The position numbers were made by a program, and so were the translations under genes. A DNA stretch of 64,000 nucleotides, taken from positions 1,240,001 through 1,304,000 of the forward strand of contig JAMZAV010000008.1 of the NCBI GenBank assembly GCA_024449915.1, written 5' to 3'. The DNA is from Sweltsa coloradensis (lineage: Eukaryota; Arthropoda; Insecta; Plecoptera; Chloroperlidae). Of this stretch, positions 17,230-30,291 are shown piece by piece; positions within the stretch are counted from its first letter, which is position 1; each line of letters opens with the position of its first letter. Under the pieces are notes generated by a model. The model was not told where the DNA came from and ran no database searches. It saw only the letters and a program-made list of their open reading frames with translations.

Positions 17230-17545
17230 ACATATTCGTGACCGGACGGACATTCTAAATGATTTGGCCATCTCAGATTTTGTCGCCGTTTAGTTTGAAA
17301 AAAAAACTTTCGATTAACTTTAATGTAACTTTTTAACTTTTTGAACGATTTTGCCACAAAACTAATGGCATTCAATCGAGAACGAAGCTTGCGGATGGTC
17401 AAAATTTCAACTCGATCCGAGCCTCCGTTCGAACGTTATGGCGAGACATACAAACAAACAAACAAAAAAACAAAAAAAAACAAAACCAGTGACTAATTTT
17501 TCCGGCAGAGTCAAATGGAAACGCTCGCTTCGCTCCCTTAAATAT
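17230..17545 (+). mobile_element. Distant relative of the HINE-like family
   Basis: The layout matches the other copies: a gene-less AT-rich body, ACAAACAAACAAACAAAAA, CCAGTGACTAATTTTTCCGG, then AGTCAAATGGAAACGCTCGC and TTCGCTCCCTTA. The primary sequence differs enough to be a separate family. Confidence 0.3.
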
Positions 17546-19079
17546 TACCTACGTATTGATAAGCTTTTTCCAACTCTAACTAAGTACTGATTTAAGTTAA
17601 ATTAAATGAGCTTAAATTGGAAATACTTAGTGAGTTGATCGGGTTATCTCCGTTTGCGTGCTACGCAAAATAAAATAACAATTCTATATTCCAACGTTTT
17701 GGAGATATCTTGTTCCAATTTGAATGTCAGTAATTGGTGATATACGAACCCCATTGAGAACGATTTCCCAATATTTCTTTGATAGAAAGAGGAACAAACA
17801 TATCAAATTTAGATCCAATTTGGGCGAATTTTTTAACGATGTAGGAGGGAAGGGTCGTTTGTATTCCACTGCTATTTCTGTCACTATACGCGGCGTAGGG
17901 TTTCGTTTCGATTATTATCTACGGCGTTTCATGTTTTAATAGCACTTTATGCATGTACTGTAAATAGAAACGAGTTCATGTGGGCGCTGTAATCATTTCG
18001 CTACACAGTTATGAAATGTAATGTCGCATTTTGCCAGTTAGAAAAATTGCAAAATGACAAGATAAAAGTAGAAGAAACAATGTTTTCTTTTTCATTACGA
18101 CGTGTGGGCTGTGTTAGTGCATTGGTCGAGATTTGTAGAAGGAATGATGCGTTTCGTCTTTCAATCTGATGTTTTATATTTCAAATAAAATTGGCCATTG
18201 ATGATGAGATAAGGATGTAAAAAGCTGAAATCAGCTTATATAATTGCACATACATACATACTTTGTACTTAATATTACGTTATCAACATTAACATTTTTA
18301 CCTTTTGCAACAATGTTCAAGTTAAGTTTGGAATATGTCGTGTTTTCAGTGTACATTAAAAAAATGAAAATTTTAGGTTGATGCATGACTCGATATTATG
18401 AAATCGACGTGCACCCCTAATGATTAAGTTTTTTTAGTATTTATTTTCAGGACACATTAATACATACAAGTAAAACAAAGACAATAAAAAAGATTGTATA
18501 GCCTGATAGTGTTTGTCAGTGGTAAAATCTCGCCTTACATAATATGACATTCATCACAATGGCGACGGTATAGTATTTATTGCGGTGTAATATTATCTTT
18601 AATCACAATGAACTAACATAAAGGCGCAAACGAGATAAGAATGTATCCCAATATGAGTTTTTTCGTACGTACACGTACAAACCTAAGAACGACACGAAAC
18701 GAATAAAATGAAACACGCATACATTACTCTACTCCTTAGTTAATAAGTGTATTTAGCTGAATAGGATATACGTTGAATCAATGCATAAACAAACATGCAA
18801 ATAAGGAGTAACAAAAGTGAGAGAAAACTAAACTTAATTATTCCACAAACTTGTCGCAATAATATCCTAGGTGTGTACTGTTGTGTTTCGCTAGCACCCG
18901 CATCACACTGTCTAATAACGTGTGTAATTTATATTGTTGGGCTCGATTTTGTACAGCAATTTGATAACTAGGCCTACCGGCCATTTGCTAACCTCACTAA
19001 ACACACGTGCATAAACCGAGTTTGAGTGTTCGAGACGCCGAGACGCTGATAGCTTATTGAAATCATCGCTCGGACGAAT
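17546..19079. other. Unassigned stretch
   Basis: No supported gene. A short poly-A/T-rich mix with no tandem or inverted structure that I can see. Confidence 0.35.
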
Positions 19080-19300
19080 CTGTTTTATCCAGAACGAGCC
19101 TAGGCAGACATTGTCGTACTTTCTATTTTATCCAGGACGAGCCTAGACTGACATTGTCGTACTTTCTGTTTTATCCAGAACGAGCCTAGGCTGACATTGT
19201 CGTACTTTCTGTTTTATTCAGGACGAGCCTAGGTAGACATTGTCGTACTTTCTGTTTTATTCAGGACGAGCCTAGGCAGACATTGTCTTACTTTCTTTCG
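19080..19300. repeat. Tandem repeat, 43-bp period, about 5 copies
   Basis: ACGAGCCTAG recurs at 19094, 19137, 19180, 19223 and 19266, exactly 43 bp apart. Each unit reads roughly TTTTATCCAGAACGAGCCTA then GGCAGACATTGTCGTACTTTC. Units differ by a few substitutions only. Confidence 0.95.
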
Positions 19301-19749
19301 GTCTGTTGTGATCATTAGGAAACACATTCGTGATAAGCGTTCTTTCTGTTAAGAAATCATTGAAACATTTGAATAATCCAGAACACATATTTCATGGAGT
19401 TTGCTTAGAGTCAGCACGGCCAGAAATATGCTAAAGCACCGTTTGAAAAATCTAGATTTCCTACCACTGTGTCCACAGTATTAATTATGCTTCGTTGGTT
19501 TAATCCGCCTGTAGAACATTTTGCAATTAAGAGGTTTTAAAAATTAGATACATAACAAAATAATGTTTAGTTAACACAATTTTAATGCAACAATCCGCTT
19601 TATATTATGAGATTCAACAAACTTGATCTAATTTGCAATAATTCAAGTATGCAATAGCATATTATAGTTTAGACTAGCCTTAAGACCAGGCCTATATTTC
19701 TTCAATTCTTAACACAAACGTATGCAGATTTGAACATTCGTGATATATG

Positions 19750-19910
19750 GGAATCCCCCCTATGAGCATCACTTTTCTGTCTGCCGATTGTCACTTTTCA
19801 AGAAAAACCGAACATGGCTTTCGATTGTGATGCGGGTTAAAAGGTTGAAACAGGGGGCGGAGCTAGCATTGTTTTAAAGTGTCATTTTCCGTACCCGGCA
19901 ACTCCACCAA
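19750..19910 (-). repeat. Diverged copy of the 37956/57030 repeat family
   Basis: The right end, CCCGGCAACTCCACC, is the complement of the GGTGGAGGTGCCGGG word with one change. AAAAACCGAACATGGC and CGATTGTGATGCG line up with AAAAACCGAACACGACG and CGATTGACATGCG near 57100. Divergence is high, so this is an old copy. Confidence 0.4.
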
Positions 19911-20489
19911 AGTTTCCAATGAATGGCAAAATTTTATTTTTGTGTTTGTTCTTCGTCAATATGTTGATTGATTTTTTTCTTGTTGATTGAGTAGCTTTGC
20001 CCCCTATTTTGCTTCCTCTTGTACCCGTGCCTGTAAAAGTTAAGCATACAAGCAAATGTTGTGGCTGTTTGCGCGGCCAACTGGCATCTCGGACTTAAAT
20101 TTTCACAGATGTCACGGAAAAGAGAATGTACTCTTCTAAAGTGTCATGTTTTAGTATTAACAACATGCTAACTACGCTGCAAATAAAGGTGTCAATAAAT
20201 TCCATATGTGTTCGGATCCCCTAAAAAGTTATTTCTTTGCAATTTTTTTGCTAGGCCTACTCAACCAAACGATTTCTTCGAGAATTGTGCCCCCATTAGT
20301 TTAAGCGTACAGTCCAATCTGTATCTGTGGTGCAGTATTTATTGAACAAACATGGAGATGATAAGAGAAATATCTGAGATAAACTAGTACTGCGATGTAG
20401 TGTACTCCTGTCCAAAGTGCCAAGTTTTGCAATGGTTCAACGGTTATCTGAATGGACTATGTATCCGAGCACTGTATATATAGTCACCC

Positions 20490-20911
20490 CAATGATATTT
20501 AATACCTATAGTAGGCTAGATCCCCAGTCTCCAATACGTCCGTACAGGCGCTAGCGTACCAAATTGAAGTGTCAATCTGGCCTAAATTCAAGATGGCGAT
20601 TTGGTGTTTCAATTCATACTTGACATTATGTTTTAGATGCGATTAAGTATCTGGATTGTTTCGATATGGTTTTAGCTTGTGCAGCATGGGAATGCACAAA
20701 CAGAAACAATAAGAAGTTTTAGTAATCATTTGGTGTTAATGGCTAATACGCTCACCTGACAACCTGACAGCCATCTTGAAAAATATTGGTGCTACCAATC
20801 GCTTCAACCTACTTGAACATACAAACTGACCTAATCAAGATGGCTTCTAGTTGACACGCCAGTGGACCAATGACTGGGGATCTAGCCTACTATGGATGTT
20901 TAATATCATTG
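20490..20911. mobile_element. Non-autonomous hAT-type MITE, copy 1
   Basis: Terminal inverted repeats of about 40 bp begin CAATGATATTTAATACC and end TTTAATATCATTG. A perfect 8-bp target duplication, AGTCACCC, flanks it at 20482-20489 and 20912-20919. An 8-bp duplication with CA..TG ends is diagnostic of the hAT superfamily. No transposase is encoded. The inside has inverted AAGATGGC/GCCATCTT words. Confidence 0.85.
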
Positions 20912-20919
20912 AGTCACCC

Positions 20920-22856
20920 ATAAGCTAAATAGTGGAGGGACACATCTCTTCACCCGACAATGTGATCTCACGCTCAACATATGAACCAATAGACTACACG
21001 GTCTTGTTCTCGTTCCGTAGTCATTTAGGTTTGAAGGCAAGGCAAGCCTGTTGTAATGCGTAGGTTGGTACTTGGTATATCTTTGCGTGGGCGAGGGTGG
21101 GGTGCTCGCTCTAACCTCTAGAGCCTAGAGTCTAGAGGCAAGAGCATTATTTATCTAAACCACGCCTACCCCCCCTCGTCTTTCGACGATGGACCAAAGC
21201 AACCAATGAAGAGGCCATAGCTCCAGGGTTTGTATTATTAAACTTTGTACAGCACTGGTGGGTGTAAAACAAGCTTCTAGTGTTTTATTGCGTCCATCAA
21301 ACGTTTAGCTCACGAGTCACTAGTTCCAATTACAACTACCTACTGAGTATTATATAGTCATGATCGCACCTAGTATATTGACTTTGGTCTCTCTAGCGCG
21401 AGCTGTACTCTCAAAGGCCACCTGTCCTTTAAAGAGAGTTTGTTTGGCTAGTTTACCCTCTAGTGGACCCAATGACACTCATTAGCCATCGATGATTGCA
21501 CCAACATTGTGTGTCACACCCAGGCTCTTCTGCTCTGCTTCATCCTTGCTCATCTCGAAGCTTCCATTCCACGAATATAAAAGTATATCAGCATTGATAT
21601 AAAGCACTCTCGGAATACTCGCCCGGAATGAAGCCTATAGTCGTCTAGGAGGATGGAGGCTGGTACTGCACCAGAACACGTAACATTCTGTTCGTTGGTT
21701 GTTTGCTCTGGGGCGCACTCGTGTTCTAAAGCGTACGATACTTCCGGTGACAAACTAGGTGCATTAGGGTGTTTGTTTGTCGGGAATACCCGATGGCTGT
21801 AAATTAATTTTAAGTAATCAATTTCAATGCAACGTAATGAAACCTTCAGTCACGATTGCATGGCGGCGGGAATCAATCGTGCAACTTTTCACTTATTGTG
21901 AACTGGCGCTAAATTGCCTTATAAAATTAAAGTTTGTAGATTATGTATTACTCTCGGTCATTTCATGTACTACATCTCTCAGTATACGTGATTTATCTGA
22001 TTTGGCTGTAAATTAATTGGAATGAAATAATACATTTTGAGATTGTGACCCTTCTGCTCTCTGCTACTACATTGTGGAAATGCGGGTATTATGATAGCAT
22101 GTAGGGGGTATATAATGGCATATCGATCGCGTAAGTACTTTGGCCTGTGGAGCCCAACAAACGCCAACACAAACAACACAATGCCCTCGATTAGACACCC
22201 CGCTGTGCTTTGCTATATATTCACGTAGTATTGGAATTCTGAGGCTTCTCCGCCGGAAGGGAAGTCATTTATCTCGACGAATTTATCATACTTGTAAAGA
22301 TTCATGCTAAACTGAAGGTACGAGAGTGAAAACGATGCGAGAGCGCTGTATTTTCATTTTTAGCTATCCTTTCAAGAGGTTAAATTATCTCCTTAACGTT
22401 TTTCTTATTGATATTCATTGAACTATCTGTATTTACTGTTTGTTGTCTTCATCCTATGATTAGTTTTTCCTGTGGTATTTGTCGGGTTGTTCGAGATCTT
22501 CTTGTAAAAAGTCACACTATAATCGTGATCAACACATTAATTTTATTTTATATTAATTAATCTCTAACAACCGGTATTAACCGTCAAGTGTCAAATTACT
22601 AAAACTAAACGATACAAAAAATAATTGCTTTGGAATTCAGCGGGATAAATGTTACTCTGTGAAGTGTGTGAGTGTTTACGAGCTTGTAGTACGCGGTACG
22701 CCATTGATGGAGTGTGTTTAATCCTGACAATGGTCTTTATAATAGAACATTAGAGCGAAGTGAATTAAAAATAACAAAATTATACTCAATAATAAATACA
22801 AATTACGCAAATTTTTAGACTGAATATATTGTGTTAGAAAAGCATGAATGTAAATT
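20920..22856. other. Unassigned stretch
   Basis: No supported gene. CTCTAGAGCCTAGAGTCTAG near 21117 is a local palindromic patch. 21000-21180 and 21600-21760 are somewhat GC-richer. Confidence 0.35.
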
Positions 22857-24950
22857 TGGTGGAGGTGCCGGGTAAAATGTTTTTGTTATTTTCGGCTATA
22901 AATAACGTTAACGTGTTAAAATATATGTGGCACTGTTGTAGCTAAGTTAAAGAGTGTTTGTCACAAATATTATAACCTAGACACAATAAGACATCTCAAA
23001 TTTAAAATCAAGTTATAAGAAATATTGGTTGATGCAAATGCCTGCTATACCGCCTACAATTTTTATCCATTCGTATTTCACAAATGTCATAATGAAGTGC
23101 AGCTGGTCAAATAAAAGAGAACGAAAATGATACATTTTGCCAATACATTTGGTGGAGGTGCCGGGTAAAATGTGTGTTTTGTTATTTTCGGCTATATATA
23201 ACGTTAACGTGTTAAAATGTGTGTTGTAGTGTTGTAGCTAAGTTAAAGAGTGTTTGTCACAAATATTATAACCTAGACACAATGACATTTAAAATTTAAA
23301 ATTAAGCTAGAAAAAATATTGGTTGATGCAAATGCCGGCTATATACCGCCTACAATTTTTATCCATTCGTATTACACTGATGTCATAATGAAGTGCAGCT
23401 GGTCAAATAAAGAGAAAGAAAATTAGACATTTTGCCAATACATTTGGTGGAGGTGCCGGGTAAAATGTGTTTGGTTATTTTCGGATATAAATAACGTTAA
23501 AGTGTTAAAATTTGTGTTGCACTGTTGTAGCTAAGTTAAAGAGTGTTTGTCACAAATATTATATCCTAGACACAATAAGACATTTACAATCAAGCTTGAC
23601 AAAATATTTGTTGATGCAAATGCCGGCTATATACCGCCTATACAATTTGTATCCATTCGCATTACACTAATGTCACAATGAAATGCAGATAGTCAAATAA
23701 AGAAAAATAAATTTAGACAATTTCGCCAATACATTTGGTGGAGGTGCCGGGTAATATGTTTTTTGTTATTTTCGGCTATAAATAACTTTAACGTGTTAAA
23801 ATTTGTGTTGCACTGTTGTAGCTAAGTTAAAGAGTGTTTGTCACAAATATTTTATCCTAGACACAATAAGACATTTAAAATTTAAAATCAAGCTAGACAA
23901 AATATTGGCTGACGCAAATGCCGGCTATATACCGCCTATAAAATTTGTATCCATTCGTATTACACTAATGTCACAATGAAATGCAGATGGTCAAATAAAG
24001 AGAAAGAAATTTAGACAATTTCGCCAATACGTTTGGTGGAGGTGCCGGGTAAAATGTTTTTTGTTATTTTCGGCTATAAATGACTTTAACGTGTTAAAAT
24101 TTGTGTTGCACAGTTGTAGCTAAGTTAAGAGTGTTTGTCACAAATATTATATCCTAGACACAATAAGACATTGAAAATTTAAAATCAAGTTATAAGAAAT
24201 ATATATATATACCGTCTACAATTTTTTTTCCATTCGTATTGCAGTAATGTCATAATAAAGTGCAGCTGGTCATATAAAGAGAAATAAAATTAGACAATTT
24301 TGCCAATACATTTTGTGGAGGGGCCGGGTATTATTGATTCTAAAAATTTGCTATAAACAATATTGCTATTCAAAAATGGTATATATTCTCGTTCTTATCA
24401 GAATTTTTTTATAATCCCAATTTGAATTAGAACTGAGAATTCTTTATCGGTGTTGGGAACTGGTTATATCCTACATACCATCTATGTCCATTCGTTTTAC
24501 ACTAGTGTGAATAATAATCTCAAGTAATCACAATAACATTGCGTTTCCAACATTTTGTGTTCTTAATAGAAATCATTAAATAGTTCACATTTGAAATAAA
24601 AGTATGGAATCTTTATCGGTGTTAGGAACTGGTTATAGCTTACATATAATTTTTGTCCATTCGTATTACACTATAGTGTAAATAATAAAGTCAAGCTGGT
24701 GAAATAGAAAGCATGAAAAGTAGACGATCTTGCCAATATATTTGGTGGAGGTGCCGGGTAAGATGTTTTTTGTTACTTTCGGCTAAATACAAGATTGCGT
24801 GTCTAACATTTCATGTTCTTAATCGAAATCATTAAATAGCTCACATTTGAAATATTAGTGAGGAATCTTTATCGGTGCTAGGAACTGATTATATCCTACA
24901 CATAATTTCTGACCATTCGTATTGCATTAGTGTAAATAAGTCTACTTTCC
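22857..24950. repeat. Satellite-like tandem array, about 295-bp period
   Basis: GGTGGAGGTGCCGGGTA recurs at 22857, 23151, 23446, 23738 and 24038, then in weaker form at 24314 and 24743. Each unit continues with TTTCGGCTATAAATAACGTT, GTTGTAGCTAAGTTAAAGAG, a GCCGGCTATATACCGCC block and CCATTCGTATTACACT. The last units (after 24314) are rearranged, with GGAATCTTTATCGGTG replacing the middle. No frame stays open through the unit, so it is not coding. The array decays toward the right. Confidence 0.92.
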
Positions 24951-25692
24951 CGTTTGATTTACTGTACTAATGAATTACTTATTAGATGCAGTTTCTTATT
25001 GATATTATAAATAGCAATTAATTTAACGCTAAGCAAATCCATTTATAAATAAAAAATTAGCTGGAATAGCTTCGATTTACTGTGTTATAAAAATTATAAT
25101 TGGCATAGTTGGAATTTATAGTTGGAATAAAAGGATCCTTGATTACGTCTCAGGACGATGACCACTTTACTTTGCTTTACATAACTTTATTCGATAGTTC
25201 ATCTATTTATTGTATGAAGTAATTACTTCTGAAGTGCAAGTTCTATCATCGTTTGTCGAGGTTTTATCTTGAGTTATCTTAGTCAATATTTAAATAACTC
25301 TTGATCCCCGGAACCCAGATTCGCAATGCTATCCACAAATCAAACACTTTAATAAGTTAAACCAAACGATGGGATGTAAATATAGATATCTAGGTTGAAG
25401 TTGCCCTAATGGATTGGATCATAGTTCTCATTGTGAGCGCAAGACTGCACCTTTCAATATAGGAGGATACCAGGCATTACTGTCTCCTGTATTATATCTT
25501 TCTTGAATATACCAGGGCAACTTTTCATTCACAATATCATATCGTTAATATAATTTCTGGTAGAAGTAAAACCATCAATGGCTTCTACCCGCAAGATTTC
25601 AGCTCCCGCTTCCGCCATGGAGCAAGTAAGCCCCGTGCAGTCTTCCAGCCTGCTCGTAGAATGAGATAAGCGAGCTCATTGTCGTCATTGCT
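24951..25692. other. Unassigned stretch
   Basis: No gene is supported. A small minus-strand ATG frame (25619 down to about 25531, beginning MAEAGAEILRVEAIDGFTS) lies just beyond the ORF at 25693 and could be a further piece of the same locus. Confidence 0.3.
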
Positions 25693-26030
25693 TTACAAAG
25701 GAAGCTTGGTAGGCGGGGTAGGCACTACATTATTAACTGGTTCAATTTCCGCATGCCTACCTCTGCCTTTCGGTAAATGGCGAATGTATTCTCCGCCGTT
25801 CATTGTGTCTGGAATTGCATTGCCTCCAGCATCTGAAACAACGTTGCTGGGAGTAAACTCGAATTCATTATCTACACAGTTTTCTCTTCCCATTGAGCAT
25901 TTATGCCAGTTTTTAATACCGAGGCACACTCGCTGTTCGATATCGTACATTTCCCCTACCCCTCTCTCATCTAGTTGTTCATTCATTAGCTCACCGCTGA
26001 AGGGGATGCGTTTGTTTATTTCATTTGCTA
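25693..26030 (-). CDS. Uncharacterised ORF, possible exon
   Basis: A minus-strand frame stays open from about 26050 to a stop at 25693. It includes the ATG at 25986 (97 residues, MNEQLDERGVGEMYDIEQRV...), and upstream codons extend it by about 22 residues. It is hydrophilic, with two Cys (CLGIKNWHKCSMG), DAGGNAIPDTMNGGEY and RHLPKGRGRHAEIE. Composition is protein-like and the region is GC-richer than its flanks. I see no signal peptide or membrane segment and recognise no family. It may be an exon whose splice sites I cannot place, or a relic of a mobile-element gene. The opposite strand is also open but looks like its shadow. Confidence 0.35.
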
Positions 26031-26044
26031 GTTCATTAATTTGA

Positions 26045-27244
26045 TGCCTTTTTCACCGGAATATATTTACCGCATTCATTCTAAAGCGCCACTTTAATTA
26101 GTAGTGTATTGTTTTGTGACTGAAGATAAGCTTAGGGTTTTACAAATTGGAAGTGAATAACGACTCGACATAAGCGGTTACCTATGAGTATAATAGTATA
26201 ACTATGAGTATATGTGTGACATTTTGAAATTACACTGCAGAATTTGAGTAGAAGTAACATTGGCGTTGCCGTCTATTTTAGTTCATAGTTCTTGTCATAT
26301 TATGGGTTAAACCGTCATTTGGGTAATATGCTATTATTAGGTTCTAGACAAGAGCCTTTTATTTGCAGTTGATTTTAGCTTCAATGTTACATCTGTTGTT
26401 GCTAATTAACATAATAACTTTATTTATTTACTTAACGTTTATCCTATTCGACTATACAAACTGGGTTACGAAGTAGGACAGGAAAAAAAAGTATGATTAC
26501 GTAAACACACACGAAAAATAATGAACAGTAATTAAACATATTCAGAAATAAATATATTACAACGGCAATGTTCAATAAATCAACATTTATGATAAAGTGT
26601 CTGTCAATCCCATTCAAACAATTTGAGAATTGCCAAAGATCATAAGCAGCATTCGTGTAATAATCATACTTTGACAAGAGAAAAAAAACAGAACGCGAAT
26701 CGTAATTCCTTTGTTAAAATCTATCTACAACAGTCTTTTATTGTTGTCACACTATAGCCACACACAATGAAAAGTAGTTACGAAATATCCCTTTTTCCAA
26801 CTTGGTGCATATCCATTGTAGGCATTTATGTCCTTGATGCATATCTACTACGGTACATACCTCTAAGCCCTTAGTCTAGTCTACAAACAATGGAGGATTC
26901 ACTTGAATTATTGATCATACCAATGCAGGTCTCCTATATTATTTTCTTTTTCAAGTAAAAGTAAAAATAGCTCCTGCAGCCAGTGTTAATGCCAGCTTCA
27001 GTTTCCCGTATTATAGAACGCGTCTTCAGGGAACAGAGAGGTTCGCTAAGTACTTTGCATTTGTCGGTGCATGGCGACTTTTCAACCACACTGTTTTTCA
27101 GAATACATATAGTATGAATGAGCTTGCGTCCGAAGGAACACACCAGGCCTGCAATGTCAAATATCACATTTGATTGAGAAATAATACTACTTATAACGAT
27201 AATCATCATCAATACGATAACGATCTTATCGAGATATGTGTCAG
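26045..27244. other. Unassigned stretch
   Basis: Only short, AT-driven frames. No repeat structure seen. Confidence 0.35.
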
Positions 27245-27612
27245 AAATTGAACATTTATTTACTTGCATAATTGATACAACCCAATTATCATAAGAACTG
27301 TACGGGTCGAGGTTTTTATGGTCAAGTAGGGTTCGGGTACTATAACCTGTATAGTTTTTTCGGATCGTGTAGGAGGGAAAAGACGGCCATTATAATACTG
27401 CACGTAAAGATGGATATTGAATTTTACATGTGAAGAAACAAACATTATGATTTTTCCAATTCATTTTCTAACGCCATTATAAATAAATGGCATTTTGTAT
27501 AAGCTGTAAATAATTAAAAAGTCTCTGGACCGGCACCTCCACCATTTTCAAAAAAAAAATTTGTTATCCGAAAATCGGGTCCCTTTTCTTGTCAATGTGG
27601 TCTGTCCCCACC
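27245..27612 (-). repeat. Interspersed repeat, family with a copy at 46810
   Basis: The reverse complement lines up with 46810-47220 along most of its length. Shared blocks are GGTGGAGGTGCCGGTCC, TATACAAAATGC, GAAAATGAAT, a GGCCGTCTT block and CCCGAACC. The conserved GGTGGAGGTGCCGG word is internal (27530-27544, complement). No ends or target duplication could be fixed. No protein is encoded. Confidence 0.6.
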
Positions 27613-27629
27613 TGACCCGTATACCGCTA

Positions 27630-28388
27630 CTAGGAAAACGCTTAAGTCCCGCCGCGTTGTTGGATGAGCGTAATTGGTGCATTGAGCTGCCATGTGTTAT
27701 GCGAATTTTCTGTTGTTCTGTGGAAAAATCATAACTAAGTTGAATTTTTTTAAATTTAATTAAATTAAATTAAATTAAAAATTAACGTTAATTTTTAAAA
27801 AATTAATCGTAATTGTTTAAAAAAATCGTAAAATTGCGATTTTATAAGAAAAAATTTCTCGATTCCGCTCAAATTTAACACTAATATATAAATTCATAAA
27901 ATTAAGGATCTGCGAAAAAAATCATTACAATCGGATAAAGCATGTAGGTGTTATAAGTCAAAGAATTGTTTAAAAAAAGAAAAAACCCGTAAAATTTCGA
28001 TTTTTATGATAAATATTTTTTCAATTGTGCTCAAATTTCACAAGAATATCTAAATTCATAAAATAAAGGTTCTGTGCAAAAATCATTAAAATCGGATAAA
28101 GCATGTAGGTGTTATAAGTCAAAGAAATTTTTAAAAAATCGAAAAAATCGTAAAATTGCGATTTCCATGAAAAATAATTTTCCGATTGCGCTCAAAAACG
28201 TGGCAGTTCTAAGTTCAGAGATTTCGAAGGCCTCCATAAAAATTTCATCTCAATCGGAGTATCGGTTTAGCCGAAATCGTGCGGACAAACAGACAAAAAA
28301 AAGAAAAAAAAGAAAGAAAAAAACATTCCGGATTTTTTTCTCCAGTGTAGTAGAATGGAATCTTCGCTTCGCTCGCTACGCTCATCCA
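27630..28388 (-). mobile_element. HINE-like element, copy E
   Basis: The minus-strand 3' end is CTAG followed by T. GTTGTTGGATGAGCGTAATT sits just inside, and the far end is TACGCTCATCCA. The terminal 60 bp match the nested copy at 3755 almost exactly. Core units recur at 27941 and 28098 (period about 157 bp). Confidence 0.6.
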
Positions 28389-28670
28389 AATAATCATTGA
28401 GATTTTTGAACTATTAAGGATTATTTTCACTTGTCAACTTGTTGCCTCGAAATTGAGCGTAAAAAAGTGAGTCTTTCTTCGGATGCACTCCACCTGCAAC
28501 GCCAAGGAAGTTTGTCGACTATTTTACAACGCTTATATTAGCTTCATGTGTTTGTCTGTCTGTCTGACTTTCTAGTCACAGCTATAGTGAGGATGGGCCA
28601 ACCAGATGCAGAAATTCGGACACGCCCAGTGAGCACAAATTCGCTTACAGCATTCGTTAAGACTAAAAAG

Positions 28671-28978
28671 TATAAAATAATATTACACGAAAAAAATAAT
28701 TTTTTAAAACAACGCTCATATTTAAATGTACTAAAAATTAAAAAATTAATTTTCGCACCACCAAATTTTTGCCTTACTAGGAAAATAAAAGCGTTGGGCG
28801 CTTTCCCTCCATGAACAACAAAATTCTGTAATCTATGTCAATACCGTAAGCGCCCAACGCTTTTATTTTCCGAGTAAGGCAAAAATTTGTTGTGCGAAAA
28901 TTTATTTTTTACTTTTTAGTACATTTAAATATGAGCGTTGTTTAAAAAAAAAAATTCATGTAATATTTTATTATAAAA
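28671..28978. mobile_element. Foldback (palindromic) element
   Basis: The arms at about 28671-28806 and 28845-28978 are inverted copies with few mismatches. CAACGCTCATATTTAAATGT and AATAAAAGCGTTGGGCGCTT appear in the left arm, and their complements in the right. The loop is about 38 bp. No coding potential. The class is undetermined because no clear target duplication is visible. Confidence 0.7.
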
Positions 28979-29269
28979 CACGTGTTATGCTAATGTTGCA
29001 CTTGATTAGGGCCACAATCGTCTGTGTAAATGCAGGGCTGCACCTCGTATTGTGTTACTTGTATATTGTTTTCTGCAACACAAATCCCTTCTCTCCTGCA
29101 TAGTTGTTCCAGCGACGAACTCGCCTCCTCCTGGCACTTACACATATTGACATATACATACCTCGCTTCCTAGCTCACAATAGCACACATACCGTACAAG
29201 TTCCTTTTGTTAGCGTTCCCTGCTTATTTCTCCTCGGGAACAACAGAAGACGACATCAACTGATGGACT

Positions 29270-29540
29270 CACCGACTATAGCAACGATGCACGACACTCC
29301 GACGTGGTATTTCTTCATTCTTTGCTGTTATACTCATATGTTCGTCATAGTAATAATGTGTATACATCTTCCCCTCGGTTGACTCCTGACACGCCGATGA
29401 CATCGAGACAGACTATATAGCAACGATGCACGAGACTCGACACGGTATTTCTTCATACTGTGCGGTAATACTCATATGTTCGTCATATTAATAATGTGTA
29501 TACATCTTTTTAGTCCTGACACGCCGACGATGTCGAGGGA
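29270..29540. repeat. Tandem duplication, about 137-bp period
   Basis: AGCAACGATGCACGA at about 29279 and 29418 begins two copies. Each continues GGTATTTCTTCAT, ACTCATATGTTCGTCAT and AATGTGTATACATCTT. A third partial unit (CACGCCGACGATGTCGAGGG) ends the array. Confidence 0.8.
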
Positions 29541-30291
29541 GATACCGTAACTGAATCTCTCCCTGTTCAACTCTCCGACGGAGTTTTCGAAAGGTTACAC
29601 TCATTCCATAAGAAATATTGTTCTATTTGTATTATTGTCGCCATAAGTGATTTTCGATAAAAGTCGTTACAAAAATATATATTTCGAGTGAATTCTTTCT
29701 CCATTTTATTTCGCAACTGATAATGAAACCTTACGCTTGACAAATGTGTACTCGCGTTTCACGAGTCTCGATCACGTGACTTTATTTAAATGTTATATGA
29801 TTTATTTTAATGTTCCTAACGATGACGCTCATTACTTAAAATGGCGAGATTCACTCCAAAGTGAAACATGTAGTTCTCTCAGACTTCTGGCGCAATGCTT
29901 TGTGCAACACGCATTTATTATACGCCCACGTTCGGGTTTTCGTTCCAACTCGGTTTCAACTGATCTTCCATCAACTTATTGCAATGTTCTTGTGGATTTC
30001 GTTAAATGAAATATTGTGCGGGTTTTCTGCCGCTGTCGTCGAATTTACCGCTCCGCAACCTTTGCTCTTTGTACTTTTCTACTTTCTTTCCTCGGGAGTT
30101 TTTCGCGTTGGTCTTTAATTGTGAGCTATCTTGCAGACTACGGGATGAGACAACAAGATGAACTCGCTTGGAAGTTGAGACTCTGGGGAAACTTGTGACA
30201 ACCATTCATGCAATTCCCAACTTGCGTTTTAGTATTACAAATACTCATTTGGAGAGTTGGTTTGCTCCGTCAATAAAATATCGCCTAGCTC

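Noticed and set aside
19080..19300. CRISPR array
   Set aside because: Units are contiguous without variable spacers, and the genome is eukaryotic.
25679..26044. 121-residue + frame
   Set aside because: It starts on TTG and is the Ser/Pro/Leu-rich antisense of the better minus-strand frame.
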